64,000 bases of DNA from Bythopirellula polymerisocia (GCF_007860015.1 NZ_SJPS01000002.1:898-64897); one strand, 5' to 3'; counted from the first letter of the stretch, positions 50,571-60,542 are shown. Made by a program: numbers and translations. The notes: generated from the sequence alone by a model not told the origin.

Positions 50571-51464
50571 TTACCAATTTAGATTCTGTTCATAACCCAG
50601 CTGAATCAAGAGATCACCCGCAACCCGCTTGAATTCCTCGCGATGTTGCACTTTCAGTCGATCTCTCCACCCACCTGACTTTCCCTTGCGGTAAGTGTGG
50701 GATCGTTCTGGTGCGATATTGGTAATCATATTGACCTTGATGTCAGCGGAATTTTCTCCCATCAGCTCAAGAGTTCCTTGCTGATAGAAGTCGATCATTT
50801 CATCGAGAATCTGATCGCGCAAGTCGCCCACTAAATCTTCGAACCGCATGGAATAGACGTCGCTTCTGCCGATCCACCCCGCATATCGCTCAAACCGCGT
50901 GCCAATGTCGGGGTAATTGAGGGAGCCGTTACAGTCCTGTAATCCCTGGATCGACAGCATGATAGCGTCATCGAGTGTTGGCGTGGAACGAAATACCTTG
51001 TGCAATCGATGCCAGCGATTAAGCGAACGCAGATAGTGAGCTTCGGAGATCACAACATCGCGTGGATCGCGGTATATGAAAAAATGGATGACGTTGCGCT
51101 TGGCGAGGGCCGCAGCATATTCTTCTGAGAAAAACAAATGAGCGCGGGTTAATTCGCCTGCTATTGTCGAAGAGATGAAATTGAGGGTGCTTTGTCTAGT
51201 ACGTTCGCGGAACTGAAATGAACTTGTCATGGACGACAGGAAAGAACCGAAATTGCGCATGCCGGGAAACGCTTCGACTATTTGATCAAGCAGATGCGTG
51301 CCACTCTTGGGAAATGAGTTTGCAAACACAGGGGGCTTGGCAGCGCGTTTTTCTGGAGAATCACTGCTTCGCGCAATCGATTTGGGAATTTGCAGTAAGA
51401 GAGTGCTTCCTTTCCGCACTATGCCACTACGATGATGAAGAAGAGATTCTAAGGACGCTATCAT
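50571..51464 (-). CDS. PAPS-dependent sulfotransferase
   Basis: 297 residues. The 5'-phosphosulfate-binding loop is FANSFPKSGTHLLDQI (about residues 47-62) and the 3'-phosphate site is YRDPRDVVISEAHYLRSL (about 130-147). YSMRFEDLVGD and the closing KSGGWRDRLKVQHREEF fit the sulfotransferase fold, as in the carbohydrate sulfotransferases. It would transfer sulfate from PAPS to hydroxyl groups of the polysaccharide or lipid-linked precursor. No PAPS synthesis genes are in the window. Confidence 0.85.
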   Translation of the reverse strand: MIASLESLLHHRSGIVRKGSTLLLQIPKSIARSSDSPEKRAAKPPVFANSFPKSGTHLLDQIVEAFPGMRNFGSFLSSMTSSFQFRERTRQSTLNFISSTIAGELTRAHLFFSEEYAAALAKRNVIHFFIYRDPRDVVISEAHYLRSLNRWHRLHKVFRSTPTLDDAIMLSIQGLQDCNGSLNYPDIGTRFERYAGWIGRSDVYSMRFEDLVGDLRDQILDEMIDFYQQGTLELMGENSADIKVNMITNIAPERSHTYRKGKSGGWRDRLKVQHREEFKRVAGDLLIQLGYEQNLNW

Positions 51465-51529
51465 AGGACCGGGCTGTTTGACAAAGTATGGAAATCGGGA
51501 CTAGATATTGTATCGCACGCTGAAAGACA

Positions 51530-52654
51530 TCATTTCATCGTCCACATTTGATTCACAAATAAGGGCAACTGAGCGGCCGCCTCGTGTTGCAGTGTTTGGT
51601 TCCGCTCGACTGCATGTTGTCTGGCCTGGCGAAAACTTTCTGGGGCTGAAATCCACTGCCCGATCAGTTGAACTGATTCAGCAGCGAACTCGCAATTCTG
51701 TGGCACTACTTTGCCACAACCGTCTTGTATAATGTAAGAGATGCAACCGCGATCATACGCAATCACAGGGCATCCGGCAGTCAATGCTTCCGTGAGTACG
51801 ATCCCCCAAGATTCATTCTTGTACTGAGTGGGAAACAGAAATGTGTCCAACTCTCGATAAAACTCCACTTTGGCCTCACCATAAAGAGGTCCCCGATATT
51901 CCACTTGTCGTGGCCACCGAGCCAAAGAATCCTGAATAAGCTTTTCAGCCTCTCGCTGCATGCACGGACCGGCCAGAATCAGGCGAACGTCTAGCCCTTT
52001 TGCAATAGCCGCTTCAAAAGTCTTGATCACAAGATGCAATCCCTTGGCTAGCGTTAAATTGCTGAGGAACCCAAGGACAAATGGTTTCTTATCCGATGTC
52101 AGTTCTAACTTACGAGGAATAAAGGTGATTTCTGGTGAGACAATCGTTGGAGGGATGAAGAGAAATCGTGCTGTTGTCTCATAATGTGCCCGAAAGTCGT
52201 TTTCCATTTTCTGGCAATGTACGACATGAGCGCCATTAGAACCAACGAGCTTGTTGATGAGCCCCATACGCCAGTCGAACTCATTCAGATAGGAATAGAC
52301 ATGGTGGTGCAAAACAATTCGATATCCTAGTAACTTACCCAGTCCTAGCAAGGCGAAGTCGTAGAGCATCCCCCAGGAAGAATTGACCGGATAGTAAAGC
52401 AGCTGTTTTGGCTGCCGACCTCGTTGCAAGAGCCCCCAAAATGAACAAAACGCACCCCACAACCTGGCCAGTTTCCAACGAAAGCCCTTGAGTGATTTCT
52501 CTCGTGACCAATTGAAACATTTCAACGGCCCCTGCTCCGCCAATGCTTGAACTATTACCTCACTCATTGCCGTCATTCCCGTCACTGGTGGCGGCAGAGG
52601 GCCAACGAAGGTAATTGTGTGACAACTACTAGGCTCGGTTGTTGTCTCGCCCAT
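51530..52654 (-). CDS. GT4-family glycosyltransferase
   Basis: 374 residues with a GT-B layout. The N-terminus ITFVGPLPPPVTGMTAMSEVIVQAL is the sugar-acceptor part. The C-terminal NDP-sugar domain shows FVLGFLSNLTLAKGLHLVIKTFEAAI and FLFPTQYKNESWGIVLTEALTAGCPVIAYDRG, with the E-x7-E motif (ESWGIVLTE). It works in the cytoplasm on the growing polysaccharide. Its stop lies only one base from the start-side neighbour stop (52656), so the genes are tightly packed. Donor unknown. Confidence 0.85.
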   Translation of the reverse strand: MGETTTEPSSCHTITFVGPLPPPVTGMTAMSEVIVQALAEQGPLKCFNWSREKSLKGFRWKLARLWGAFCSFWGLLQRGRQPKQLLYYPVNSSWGMLYDFALLGLGKLLGYRIVLHHHVYSYLNEFDWRMGLINKLVGSNGAHVVHCQKMENDFRAHYETTARFLFIPPTIVSPEITFIPRKLELTSDKKPFVLGFLSNLTLAKGLHLVIKTFEAAIAKGLDVRLILAGPCMQREAEKLIQDSLARWPRQVEYRGPLYGEAKVEFYRELDTFLFPTQYKNESWGIVLTEALTAGCPVIAYDRGCISYIIQDGCGKVVPQNCEFAAESVQLIGQWISAPESFRQARQHAVERNQTLQHEAAAQLPLFVNQMWTMK

Positions 52655-52655
52655 A

Positions 52656-53387
52656 CTATTTCTCGTCGGAATCTAGCGTGTGAGGGAGAATCGCTTCGTA
52701 TAAAGCTGTTGCATCCTGCAGGAGTGAATGTGCCTTGCCGCTGAGCAGTTGGGCTTCCAAATCCTTTTTCAGTGCGGCACGATCTTCAGAGGGGCGTGCA
52801 ACATGAGTGGAGCGCACGCTATCATTAGGCGAAAATCCTCTCTCGATGCGATCCAACTCTTGATAGCACGCTGCGACATTCTCATCGGTGTGGTCAAATT
52901 CGGCAAAGTTAACACCATAGCGTCGGTTAACTCGCCGAATCACGGCTCCAAAATCGCCCGTGACTTGAGCAAAGCCTGCGATCACTACCTTGTCGCATAG
53001 CTCGAGAATACCTTTGTGGAAGTCGATATATTCCCTCAACGGCAAGGCCATATCATTGAGGTTTTTTCGGATTACGAGTGAGAGCACCGCATCTCGGGGA
53101 TTCCGCAATAGAATCAAGCAAGGGATTCCGCGTTGAAGTCCGTGCCGAACCTGCCCAAGCGAGTGCAAGTGATGGGCGATTTTCACTACTCGAGGTTGGC
53201 TTTGTACAAATGCAACGACTGCAAATGAGTTCGCACACCGTGGGTACCCTTCGATCACGATTTCGGTATCCGGCTTGACGGATAAGATGCGATACAGGGG
53301 AAGTAGATGACCCAACAGAAGGTTCATTCGTGGGCTTCGACGAATATTCCGCTTACAGGATTCAAGAATTCTTGCGATAGGATTCAT
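52656..53387 (-). CDS. Sulfotransferase-like protein
   Basis: 243 residues from ATG 53387. EGYPRCANSFAVVAFV is a 5'-phosphosulfate loop in divergent form (GYPRCANS in place of SFPKSGTT), and LLRNPRDAVLSLVIRKN matches the PRDxxxS 3'-phosphate site. The remaining parts are helical, with FDHTDENVAACYQELDRIERG. The fold prediction is moderate. A longer frame to 53594 is open but the ATG fits the usual family length. It gives the cluster a second likely sulfating enzyme. Confidence 0.65.
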   Translation of the reverse strand: MNPIARILESCKRNIRRSPRMNLLLGHLLPLYRILSVKPDTEIVIEGYPRCANSFAVVAFVQSQPRVVKIAHHLHSLGQVRHGLQRGIPCLILLRNPRDAVLSLVIRKNLNDMALPLREYIDFHKGILELCDKVVIAGFAQVTGDFGAVIRRVNRRYGVNFAEFDHTDENVAACYQELDRIERGFSPNDSVRSTHVARPSEDRAALKKDLEAQLLSGKAHSLLQDATALYEAILPHTLDSDEK

Positions 53388-53494
53388 CGGTGACTCGTTA
53401 AAGTGGGCATTCCCTAAAGGCTGTGATGAGAGATTTAGCTTCCCAGCTATTGGCTGAAGCAGCTTGCTGGGTATCGTTGCCTGAAGTGAGAGAA

Positions 53495-54226
53495 TTAAGC
53501 CCTTTGAAAGACACCGTCGACTTGCATCAGCTGCCCGGTATTTTGATCCCACCAAAGGTCTTCCAAGCAAGTCAATTGAAATCCTTGTTTGCAAACCAAT
53601 TCGTACATTTCCACGAAGAGTGCTTGATTCTCATAGAGTTCCACAAACGACATTTCGATCTGCAACATGTCAATCTTGGGGAGACTCTGCTGAGCGCCTT
53701 CGAGAACTTGCTTTTCAAAACCTTGAGTATCAATTTTCAAGAATATGTTTTCGCCGGGCTTGCAGATTCCGCCCAGGACATCGTCAAGCCGTTTAACTTC
53801 AATCGTCTCGCTGCCGACGCAGCGGGCGGAGGACATGGCGGAGATGTGGCTATCCTTAACATCAAGCAGGGAACTACTCCAAGAGTTTTCAGCGATCTTA
53901 ATAGTCATTTCGCCCGAAGACTCACCAAGTGCAATATTAAGTGTTTCCCAATTTCGGTCGCTTGCCGCATTCTTAATAAGTGTCCCATAAGCTTTCAACA
54001 TGGGCTCAAATGATACGATGCGGCCCCGATATCCTAAGTCTCGCAAGTTTCTGGCATATTGACCGGTGTTTGCACCTACATCGAGTACACAATCTATGCT
54101 ATGGTCGCGCAACTGTTGCGCACGCTTCGCAACTGGATGGGAAGATGCTTGATAACGCGCGAGATCGATGCCAATTCCTTGCATCCGCTTTTTCACGCCC
54201 CGAATCAATTCTTTAGAAATGCTCAT
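53495..54226 (-). CDS. FkbM-family methyltransferase
   Basis: 243 residues. The SAM-binding loop is VLDVGANTGQYARNLRDLGYRGRIVSFEPM, the FkbM-type motif, at about residues 40-69. NIALGESSGEMTIKIAENSWSSSL and IFLKIDTQGFEKQVLEGAQQ are also seen and match the family (Methyltransf_21). FkbM-type enzymes O-methylate sugars and polyketides; here the target is probably a polysaccharide hydroxyl. A 111-base gap separates it from the flanking O-antigen-ligase gene. Confidence 0.85.
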   Translation of the reverse strand: MSISKELIRGVKKRMQGIGIDLARYQASSHPVAKRAQQLRDHSIDCVLDVGANTGQYARNLRDLGYRGRIVSFEPMLKAYGTLIKNAASDRNWETLNIALGESSGEMTIKIAENSWSSSLLDVKDSHISAMSSARCVGSETIEVKRLDDVLGGICKPGENIFLKIDTQGFEKQVLEGAQQSLPKIDMLQIEMSFVELYENQALFVEMYELVCKQGFQLTCLEDLWWDQNTGQLMQVDGVFQRA

Positions 54227-54337
54227 AGATTAGATCGAAAGTCGAAATGCGAGAACTGTGGGAATCGGATAAAAACAATGAAACTAGATTCCAAATACTT
54301 CAAAGTGCTCTGATCTTGCGGATCGTTCTTAACCAAG

Positions 54338-55660
54338 TCATTGCACTACCATGGGCCGCTGAGAAGAAGCCATCACGTAATAGTTGCGATTGTTTCGCAA
54401 GACATATTTCTCATTGGCCAGATAACATAATACGGCACAGGCGGCAGCAATCAGCATGCGCTGGTCTCCGTTGAAGGGGCTGAAGATCAGATGCCATCCA
54501 GACAACAAGAGAGAAGTGGCAAATAACGGGGTCATACTATCAAACCCGCGTTCGATAGTAAGAAATGTCCCTTTAATCGCCATCTGAACTCCCAGGAAAG
54601 CAAAGAAGAAGAGCCCCAGGAGGCCTCCCTCGAGCCAGCCTTGCAGCAATTGCGAATGGGCGACAATACGGTCTTCCTGGGCGTCTGCCCTGAAGACGTG
54701 GCTATTGATTTGCTTTTCAATTAGTCGATCTCGTAGTTTTGCCAATTCAGGACTCTTCGCCCAAGAACCGTATCCAATGATCGGGGAGTCCATAATTGCC
54801 TGAAAACAAACTTGAGCAGAGACCGAGCGTTTTGTGTCCGACCCCGATTGGCGACGTTCATAACCATATTGGTCGCTATACCATTTCACAGAAAACACAG
54901 CCACGCCGAAGCACAATCCCAATATGATTATAAACTTAATAAAGCGTGACAGAGAAACTTTATTCAAATAAGGAGAACTCTGTCGTCCTGCTAAAAAAAC
55001 GACACCAGCGACAACCGCACAAATAAGAGCATTCGATCGTGTATCCAGCGCCGCATTCAGTGCGGCAAGTCCCAGACAAGCGACTGTGATGAATTTAGGA
55101 CTACGATACCGAACAAAGAATAAGACCACAAACGGCAATTGAGAAGCGCCGAAAAACTTCCAAAGTGACATTGGAGCATGTAATCCAAGATGCCATCCCG
55201 CCATAGGACTCGCAACAGCCCAGCCCACAAGAAGTATGTATAAGTAAGTAGGATTTCGAGAGACAATCCAGGTAAGTCCAATGAAATTAGTTATCATGAA
55301 TGCCCAGCGAGCCCACCCTCGAAGATAATCAGAAGGAGGTGTCTGCTGGTGCAGGTCACTCAGGACGTAACCCAATAGGCTCAGAAGCATCGCGACTAAG
55401 ATTACTAGGAACGATTTTGCGAGGCCTTTGGAACCCGATAGCAACTGGAGCAAGCCATAGGTGGCCAAGATTGCCAAAAAGAATTCGCCTAGATAGGCTC
55501 GCCCCGCGATGTGGACTGGAAATGCTAGAGATGCTCCCAACAAGAGCATAATGATGCCAACAGGACTAATAATCGACACCGATGGCATGGCAATCGTGGC
55601 CGCAAGCGGATTTCTCCAAGTCGGCATCGAAGTCGGATACATGACTTGTGCATTACTCAT
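54338..55660 (-). CDS. O-antigen ligase/polymerase family membrane protein (Wzy/WaaL-like)
   Basis: 440 residues with about ten membrane helices. The large periplasmic loop between the later helices (about residues 265-340) contains SDTKRSVSAQVCFQAIMDSPIIGYGSWAKSPEL and HSQLLQGWLEGGLLGLFFFAFLG. It shows the GxG...H-x3-L-Q-x-x-x-E-x-G-L-x-G pattern common to O-antigen polymerases and ligases. The protein would join repeat units in the periplasm or attach them to a carrier. Whether it is Wzy or WaaL cannot be told from sequence. Confidence 0.8.
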   Translation of the reverse strand: MSNAQVMYPTSMPTWRNPLAATIAMPSVSIISPVGIIMLLLGASLAFPVHIAGRAYLGEFFLAILATYGLLQLLSGSKGLAKSFLVILVAMLLSLLGYVLSDLHQQTPPSDYLRGWARWAFMITNFIGLTWIVSRNPTYLYILLVGWAVASPMAGWHLGLHAPMSLWKFFGASQLPFVVLFFVRYRSPKFITVACLGLAALNAALDTRSNALICAVVAGVVFLAGRQSSPYLNKVSLSRFIKFIIILGLCFGVAVFSVKWYSDQYGYERRQSGSDTKRSVSAQVCFQAIMDSPIIGYGSWAKSPELAKLRDRLIEKQINSHVFRADAQEDRIVAHSQLLQGWLEGGLLGLFFFAFLGVQMAIKGTFLTIERGFDSMTPLFATSLLLSGWHLIFSPFNGDQRMLIAAACAVLCYLANEKYVLRNNRNYYVMASSQRPMVVQ

Positions 55661-55789
55661 GTTCGTAGTTTCTCGACTAGAAGATTGATATTTTCAGATG
55701 TATCTGGAAACTATTATGCGCAAAGTATATCGTCCGTGATTCCTGTCATTCTTCTAAAAGCTGTGCCCCATTCTCTCGCCTAGTGCAAC

Positions 55790-56848
55790 TCAAAGCCGCC
55801 CTTGCCAGGCTGCATGAATCTCTTCAAACGTGCATTCGAGGTTCTTAGTAAGTTGCCAATTGGGAAAGTGATCTCTAATCTTGGAAAGATTCGAGATGTA
55901 ACAAATGTGATCTCCAGCGCGGTTGGTTTCATCGTAAACATACTCCATTTTGTTGCCGGAAATCGACTCTACCAGGCCAAAGGCTTCCAAAATAGAGATT
56001 GAATTGTCACGACCGCCCCCTAAGTTGTAGACCTCACCAGACCGAGGATTTTCCAGGAACTCGTTCACAAAAGAGGCCACATCGTAGGAATGGATATTAT
56101 CGCGAACCTGTTTGCCCTTATAACCAAAAATAGTGTATTGCTTCTTAAGGAGATTGCATTGAACGAGGTAGCTAAGAAAACCATGCAACTCGACACCTGA
56201 GTGGTTAGGGCCTGTTAAGCATCCTCCTCTTAGGCAGCAAGTCTTCATGCCAAAGTAACGCCCGTACTCTTGTACCATTATATCTGCGGAGACTTTTGAG
56301 GCGCCAAACAGAGAATGTTTTGATTGATCGATATCAAAATCTTCAGCGATACCTTCAGAATAATTTGAATCTTCATAATCCCAACGAGTATCAAGCTCTT
56401 TCAGGGCAATACGGTTAGGGGCATCGCCATAAACTTTGTTCGTAGAAAAATGGACGAACGGCGTTTCGGGACAGTTGAGTCGCACCGATTCGAGTAAATT
56501 CATTGTGCCGACCGCATTGATATCGAAGTCGTCGAACGGTCGGCTGGCTGCCAGATCATGGCTCGGTTGAGCTGCCGTATGGACAAGATGCGTGGGGCGG
56601 ATTTCAGCCATAAATTTCAGCACGCTTTGCCGATCCCGAATATCTAGCATGTGATGCTTGAACTTGGGGAACTTTTCTTGCAGGCGCTGGCAATTCCAAC
56701 TGGTGTCACCAGCAGGTCCGAACAAATCGGCACGCATATTGTTGTCGATTCCATGAACCTCCCAGCCTCGCTGACAGAAAAAATCGACAATCTCACTGCC
56801 AATCAAGCCGCTAGAACCGGTCACAAGAAGTAAATCGTCTGCAGCCAT
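55790..56848 (-). CDS. NAD-dependent epimerase of the CDP-paratose 2-epimerase type
   Basis: 352 residues of the extended SDR superfamily. [15 protein letters not shown] binds [16 protein letters not shown] is the usual Thr/Ser-containing motif. The Tyr-x3-Lys position reads FGASK, with Phe in place of Tyr. [23 protein letters not shown] and [21 protein letters not shown] closely resemble the CDP-paratose/tyvelose epimerase group, which interconvert 3,6-dideoxyhexose precursors. The exact sugar is not proven. A 470-base gap lies upstream. Confidence 0.75.
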   Translation of the reverse strand: MAADDLLLVTGSSGLIGSEIVDFFCQRGWEVHGIDNNMRADLFGPAGDTSWNCQRLQEKFPKFKHHMLDIRDRQSVLKFMAEIRPTHLVHTAAQPSHDLAASRPFDDFDINAVGTMNLLESVRLNCPETPFVHFSTNKVYGDAPNRIALKELDTRWDYEDSNYSEGIAEDFDIDQSKHSLFGASKVSADIMVQEYGRYFGMKTCCLRGGCLTGPNHSGVELHGFLSYLVQCNLLKKQYTIFGYKGKQVRDNIHSYDVASFVNEFLENPRSGEVYNLGGGRDNSISILEAFGLVESISGNKMEYVYDETNRAGDHICYISNLSKIRDHFPNWQLTKNLECTFEEIHAAWQGRL

Positions 56849-57318
56849 AGGGTTGTCTTGATCTTAGAGTTGGCAAGTCAAATGGAGGAATTCCATTGTA
56901 GAATTCCAAAAAACGAATAATGGTACTTGGAGAAACGATAGAAGATGAAATCTAGAGCCAAGTAGGATCGGGACTAGGTTTTCGGCCACTTCACTTCAAG
57001 TATAATCTTTAATTATACCATGATTTCAACTGTTTCAAGAAGCCAAAAACAATTGGATATGTGCATGAGTGCATCTAGGAACCGGAATATGATGCACTTT
57101 GCCAATAGACACTATGATCCGGCTGATTGCTCCTATTGGTGAAATAGGAACAATCCTCCAGACGCAATCTAGAGGTAATGGAATGCCTGGTCTTGCATCT
57201 ATGAGATCCAGCCTAGGGGAGGTGAATTTGGCATTAGTGGACACTTCTCGTGCAACACTGTCCTGAAGCGTTTATGTTGAGAATGATCGTCTTTGCATGA
57301 GAAATTTGTGATCGTAGC
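56849..57318. other. A/T-rich intergenic region with mutually exclusive hairpins
   Basis: No gene is supported here, and the one small frame (57035-57244) has no likeness to known proteins. Close to the epimerase start are AATGGA/TCCATT (56881-56897) and GGAATTC/GAATTCC (56887-56907), which share bases and cannot form together. GTATAAT/ATTATAC lies at 57000-57018 and CCTATT/AATAGG near 57132-57148. The region may carry a promoter or leader control for the gene at 55790-56848. Confidence 0.45.
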
Positions 57319-58251
57319 TTATTGTGTTTGAAGATAAATCGAACTTGGAAAATGCCCCTCCGAAGTCTTGATGCCTTGGTTCATCGAGGCTGGTTTATAG
57401 ATGGGAAAAGCATGGCTCAATGACTCAGGTCGCCCGTGGTGCAGCATGGATAGCGACAACTGGACGCGCCAACGGTTGTTGCCGCTTAAATAGGCGGCAA
57501 GCAAAGCTGTCTCGTGCCAGAAAAAGAGCGGCTGCTCAAAAATAATGGGAGAGTAGTCGTATGGGAGCCAGATATCGTGAAAATGTACGAAGACCCCCTG
57601 GGGGACTTGCGGCAACATCTCAAGTGTGATGCGAGTGACTTCACCAGCAGGCCCAAGGGTGTGAGTGGAATCAACAAAGAAGAGATCCCCCGTCTGCAAC
57701 TTAGAAAGTACGCTGATGTCGGTATCTTCAACCGGCTGGGAGATTAGCTCAATCCGATTCTCTCGCGCGGCCCGCACCAGAAAATCGGTCGGAAAGGGGT
57801 CAATGCAGATAATTCTTGGAGAAAATCCGGCATCATTGGCAGCCATTTCGCACAACGCCGTTGAGACTCCGCAACCAACCTGCACGATCGTGGCCGGTCG
57901 TTTGGTAAAGACGAAGGCATACAAGCAATTAGATTCAATCGGCCCGAAGCCAACCGCTCCATTACGGTCGCAGGCTTCCTTGTGGACGTCTCTTTGCTTT
58001 AGCAATTCTTTCGCGCGCTCGGTTGCGATGCTATTGAGGAACTCGGCCTGCCCCTCGAAGTCGTTGGCTCCCAAGACTTCATCAAGACAAAGGGGTTTTC
58101 GCCAACTTTGAGTTTTCTTGAGGCGAGATATGAATGGGACTTCCGAATAAAAGTGCCGGGGCAGGATATCCACTCCGAGCGATTGGCCCGCTATGAACCC
58201 CTTGGCGAGTAACCGCTTTGCTATGATTTTGAGTTTTTTCATAAACTGCAT
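57319..58251 (-). CDS. SAM-dependent methyltransferase-like protein of the polysaccharide cluster
   Basis: 310 residues. A helical, basic N-terminus leads to a Rossmann-type domain with VQVGCGVSTALCEMAANDAGFSPRIICIDPFP (motif I and acidic end of strand 2, about residues 137-168). GDLFFVDSTHTLGPAGEVTRITLEMLPQVPQGVFVHFHDIWLP follows. This resembles the Methyltransf_24 class found with polysaccharide genes. Whether it methylates a sugar or a lipid is unknown. A nearby ATG (58242) is an equally good start. Confidence 0.7.
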   Translation of the reverse strand: MQFMKKLKIIAKRLLAKGFIAGQSLGVDILPRHFYSEVPFISRLKKTQSWRKPLCLDEVLGANDFEGQAEFLNSIATERAKELLKQRDVHKEACDRNGAVGFGPIESNCLYAFVFTKRPATIVQVGCGVSTALCEMAANDAGFSPRIICIDPFPTDFLVRAARENRIELISQPVEDTDISVLSKLQTGDLFFVDSTHTLGPAGEVTRITLEMLPQVPQGVFVHFHDIWLPYDYSPIIFEQPLFFWHETALLAAYLSGNNRWRVQLSLSMLHHGRPESLSHAFPIYKPASMNQGIKTSEGHFPSSIYLQTQ

Positions 58252-58411
58252 TCAGCACAAAGAGAGGGAAATCAGGCAGCTATTTGCTAGCCACCAAATT
58301 TTTTGTGGAGGTGACGTGATTCTTGAATTTGTAAGCTGATGTCTGATTGCTAATAGCCTGAAGCACTGATCGAATAGGAAATATGTCGTGGGTTCCTAAT
58401 CTCAGCTTGAG

Positions 58412-59521
58412 CTAGAGACCAAAGCTTTCGTGCAACCAGGCCAGGAATTCCTTCGTGCGGCTCTTGGAAAATAGTCTCTCGTAATCAATCCCCTCGACCG
58501 GCGAATCGTCGCGATCGAGAGTGAGCGAGATTTGATTTGCCAGTGAATCAACATCGCCTTGCTCATAGTAAAATCCGGCCTCTCCAAGTGTATCTGCTGC
58601 CTCTCCGATCTTGCAAGTAACAATCGGATGGCGTGTGGCGGCATACATGTAGATTTTCCCAGGACTCCGGGCCCAATCTCGCACGGTATCGGCTAATGGG
58701 CAGATAAATGCATGGGCGGCATGTAGATAATTCTTCATCGTTTCGCCTGAGAGAAAACCAGGAAATGAGACCGTCTCTTGAAGGTCGTTCTCCGCAATGA
58801 ATGCTTGGCCCCCTTCTAATTCGGGACCGGCACCTGCCATGACAATGACGAAATCGTTTCGGACTTGCCTAAGCCGCGCCGCCGCATGCAGGATTTCGTA
58901 GAATCCATAGGCGGCAAAGAAGGAACCCAAATAAAGCACCATTTTCTTGCCGTATTGCTCCCGGATGCTTTTGGCTGCCACGGGGTTCCAGCTTTTCAGG
59001 TCTTCCTCCGCCGCAAAGGGAGAATACAGCACCTCGGCATTCAAATGGAGCAGGTTTAGTCTCTTCTGCAACCGGCGTTCAATGTAACGGCTTACGGCGA
59101 GATGACCATCGAATAGAAATAGTTCGATCCATTCACGCAGGTATTCGAAGCAGCGCTTCAAATAGGAAAACTCTTCAAAAGCTGACATGACTTCTGGATG
59201 ATCGAGAACCATCAGTGGCCGAGACTTGCCAAATCGCCAAACAAAATTCCTCGCGGAATTGCCACAGACGACGATCACGTCATCATGGCGGCTTTTAATC
59301 ATCGCGCGCTTTTCGCGATTCTCACTCAGAGTGGTTCCCTGCTCATAGTACAGATACTCGATACCTGGGTAGATTTCGGCGGCCTTTAGATTCTCTTCGT
59401 GGTGTTGCAGAATGATCGTTGCCTGGTGGCCTGCTTCCACCAGATATTTCGACATGCTGAAGGCACGTTTCATGTTGGCGTGCTTTTTCAGATTACTGTT
59501 AGTTAGGAAGCAGATTTTCAT
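58412..59521 (-). CDS. GT4-family glycosyltransferase
   Basis: 369 residues from ATG 59521. GT-B layout: MKICFLTNSNLKKHANMKRAFSMSKYLVEAGHQATI at the N-terminus and VLYLGSFFAAYGFYEILHAAARLRQ in the donor domain. FICPLADTVRDWARSPGKIYMYAATRHPIVTCKIG in the C-terminal half contains the P-x-K-[IL]-x-[ED]-Y-like loop of GT4 enzymes (SPGKIYMYAA). The donor is unknown. It probably adds one residue of the repeat unit. The start is preferred over TTG 59530. Confidence 0.85.
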   Translation of the reverse strand: MKICFLTNSNLKKHANMKRAFSMSKYLVEAGHQATIILQHHEENLKAAEIYPGIEYLYYEQGTTLSENREKRAMIKSRHDDVIVVCGNSARNFVWRFGKSRPLMVLDHPEVMSAFEEFSYLKRCFEYLREWIELFLFDGHLAVSRYIERRLQKRLNLLHLNAEVLYSPFAAEEDLKSWNPVAAKSIREQYGKKMVLYLGSFFAAYGFYEILHAAARLRQVRNDFVIVMAGAGPELEGGQAFIAENDLQETVSFPGFLSGETMKNYLHAAHAFICPLADTVRDWARSPGKIYMYAATRHPIVTCKIGEAADTLGEAGFYYEQGDVDSLANQISLTLDRDDSPVEGIDYERLFSKSRTKEFLAWLHESFGL

Positions 59522-59584
59522 AAAATTCAAGAGAAAGGTCTATGTGGGGGAAGCTTTTGAAGAGGCCGACCGATACTTGCTCGT

Positions 59585-60505
59585 TCAGCCAGCTTGTTGA
59601 AAGACGTATATGAGATGGTCCTTTGCGGAGAAATACGTTGGGCCCCTTCCGCTACGCAGTTTCCTATTCAAGGGACTAATTCCTAATCCTCGACATTTGC
59701 AACCTAATGTATAGACCGTATTCTTAATCGTGTCTTTGATCCTACGACTCGTCGGCAGCCGCTTGTGTGGGATGAACTGATATGCCGCACATTTCCAACC
59801 CATTTGGCAGGTTATCTGATCAAAGGCGGCCTTACTGTAAAAAGAAACGTGTTCAGGAATTCGAGTGTAATAGTAAAGACTTTCCTGCATCTTCCAAGAA
59901 AACGCATGGGCATTCCCTGTGGAGACTAGGAAAATGCCATTCTCCTTTAGATGTTTCTGGATCAACTGGAAGAATGAAACAGGTTCAACAATATGCTCCA
60001 GCACGTCGATGGCCATGATCACGTCGAAGGGTTCCGTATTCTTGTCGAGACTCTCTAAACTCGGAGAGAGCACATTGATCCCTCGTTGCCGAGCAATTTC
60101 AGCAGCTGCAATAGAGGGCTCGATTCCGTAACGATTCCATTCAGGTCCCAAGTAATCCAAGAGTGCCCCGTTGAAACATCCGACGTCAAGTATTCTACGA
60201 CTTTTTGTTGCACTCTCAATCAACCGGGCAAATCGATCAAACTGGCGAACTAGCGGATCGGGTTGGTCCTGCCAATGGTCGAAAGAAGACTGAGCATAGC
60301 ACTTCATCAAAAGTTGTTCGTCAATCGGTGGGTCTTTGAACTCAAAGCCACAGCGAAGACAAGCTTTGAGATGATATTCGGTACCGCTCATATCGACCTC
60401 GATCCCTGCTATCTCGGAAGGCTGCGGGTGGACGATAAGTCCCCGATCTGTCAATTCGCTTGCAGAGCAAATCGGACACAAATTGCGGCGAACCTGATTA
60501 GTCAC
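59585..60505 (-). CDS. Class I SAM-dependent methyltransferase with N-terminal zinc-type Cys pairs
   Basis: 306 residues from GTG 60505. Two Cys pairs near the N-terminus (CPIC and CLRC, about residues 10-40) could bind zinc. The Rossmann domain has RILDVGCFNGALLDYLGPEWNRYGIEPS (motif I), DVIMAIDVLEHIVEPVSFF and LKENGIFLVSTGN, the class I (Methyltransf_23) pattern. The length and Cys pairs resemble sugar C- or O-methyltransferases found in deoxysugar loci. Its substrate is likely an NDP-sugar or a polysaccharide unit. AAAGAGA lies before the GTG. Confidence 0.8.
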   Translation of the reverse strand: MTNQVRRNLCPICSASELTDRGLIVHPQPSEIAGIEVDMSGTEYHLKACLRCGFEFKDPPIDEQLLMKCYAQSSFDHWQDQPDPLVRQFDRFARLIESATKSRRILDVGCFNGALLDYLGPEWNRYGIEPSIAAAEIARQRGINVLSPSLESLDKNTEPFDVIMAIDVLEHIVEPVSFFQLIQKHLKENGIFLVSTGNAHAFSWKMQESLYYYTRIPEHVSFYSKAAFDQITCQMGWKCAAYQFIPHKRLPTSRRIKDTIKNTVYTLGCKCRGLGISPLNRKLRSGRGPTYFSAKDHLIYVFQQAG

Positions 60506-60542
60506 AAGAATCTCTTTCTACAGTGTTGGCAGCGATCGACGA

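Noticed and set aside
51690..51720. A second sigma-54-like sequence (TGGCACTACTTTGCC)
   Set aside because: The spacing between the GG and GC elements is one base short, and it lies in a glycosyltransferase coding region.
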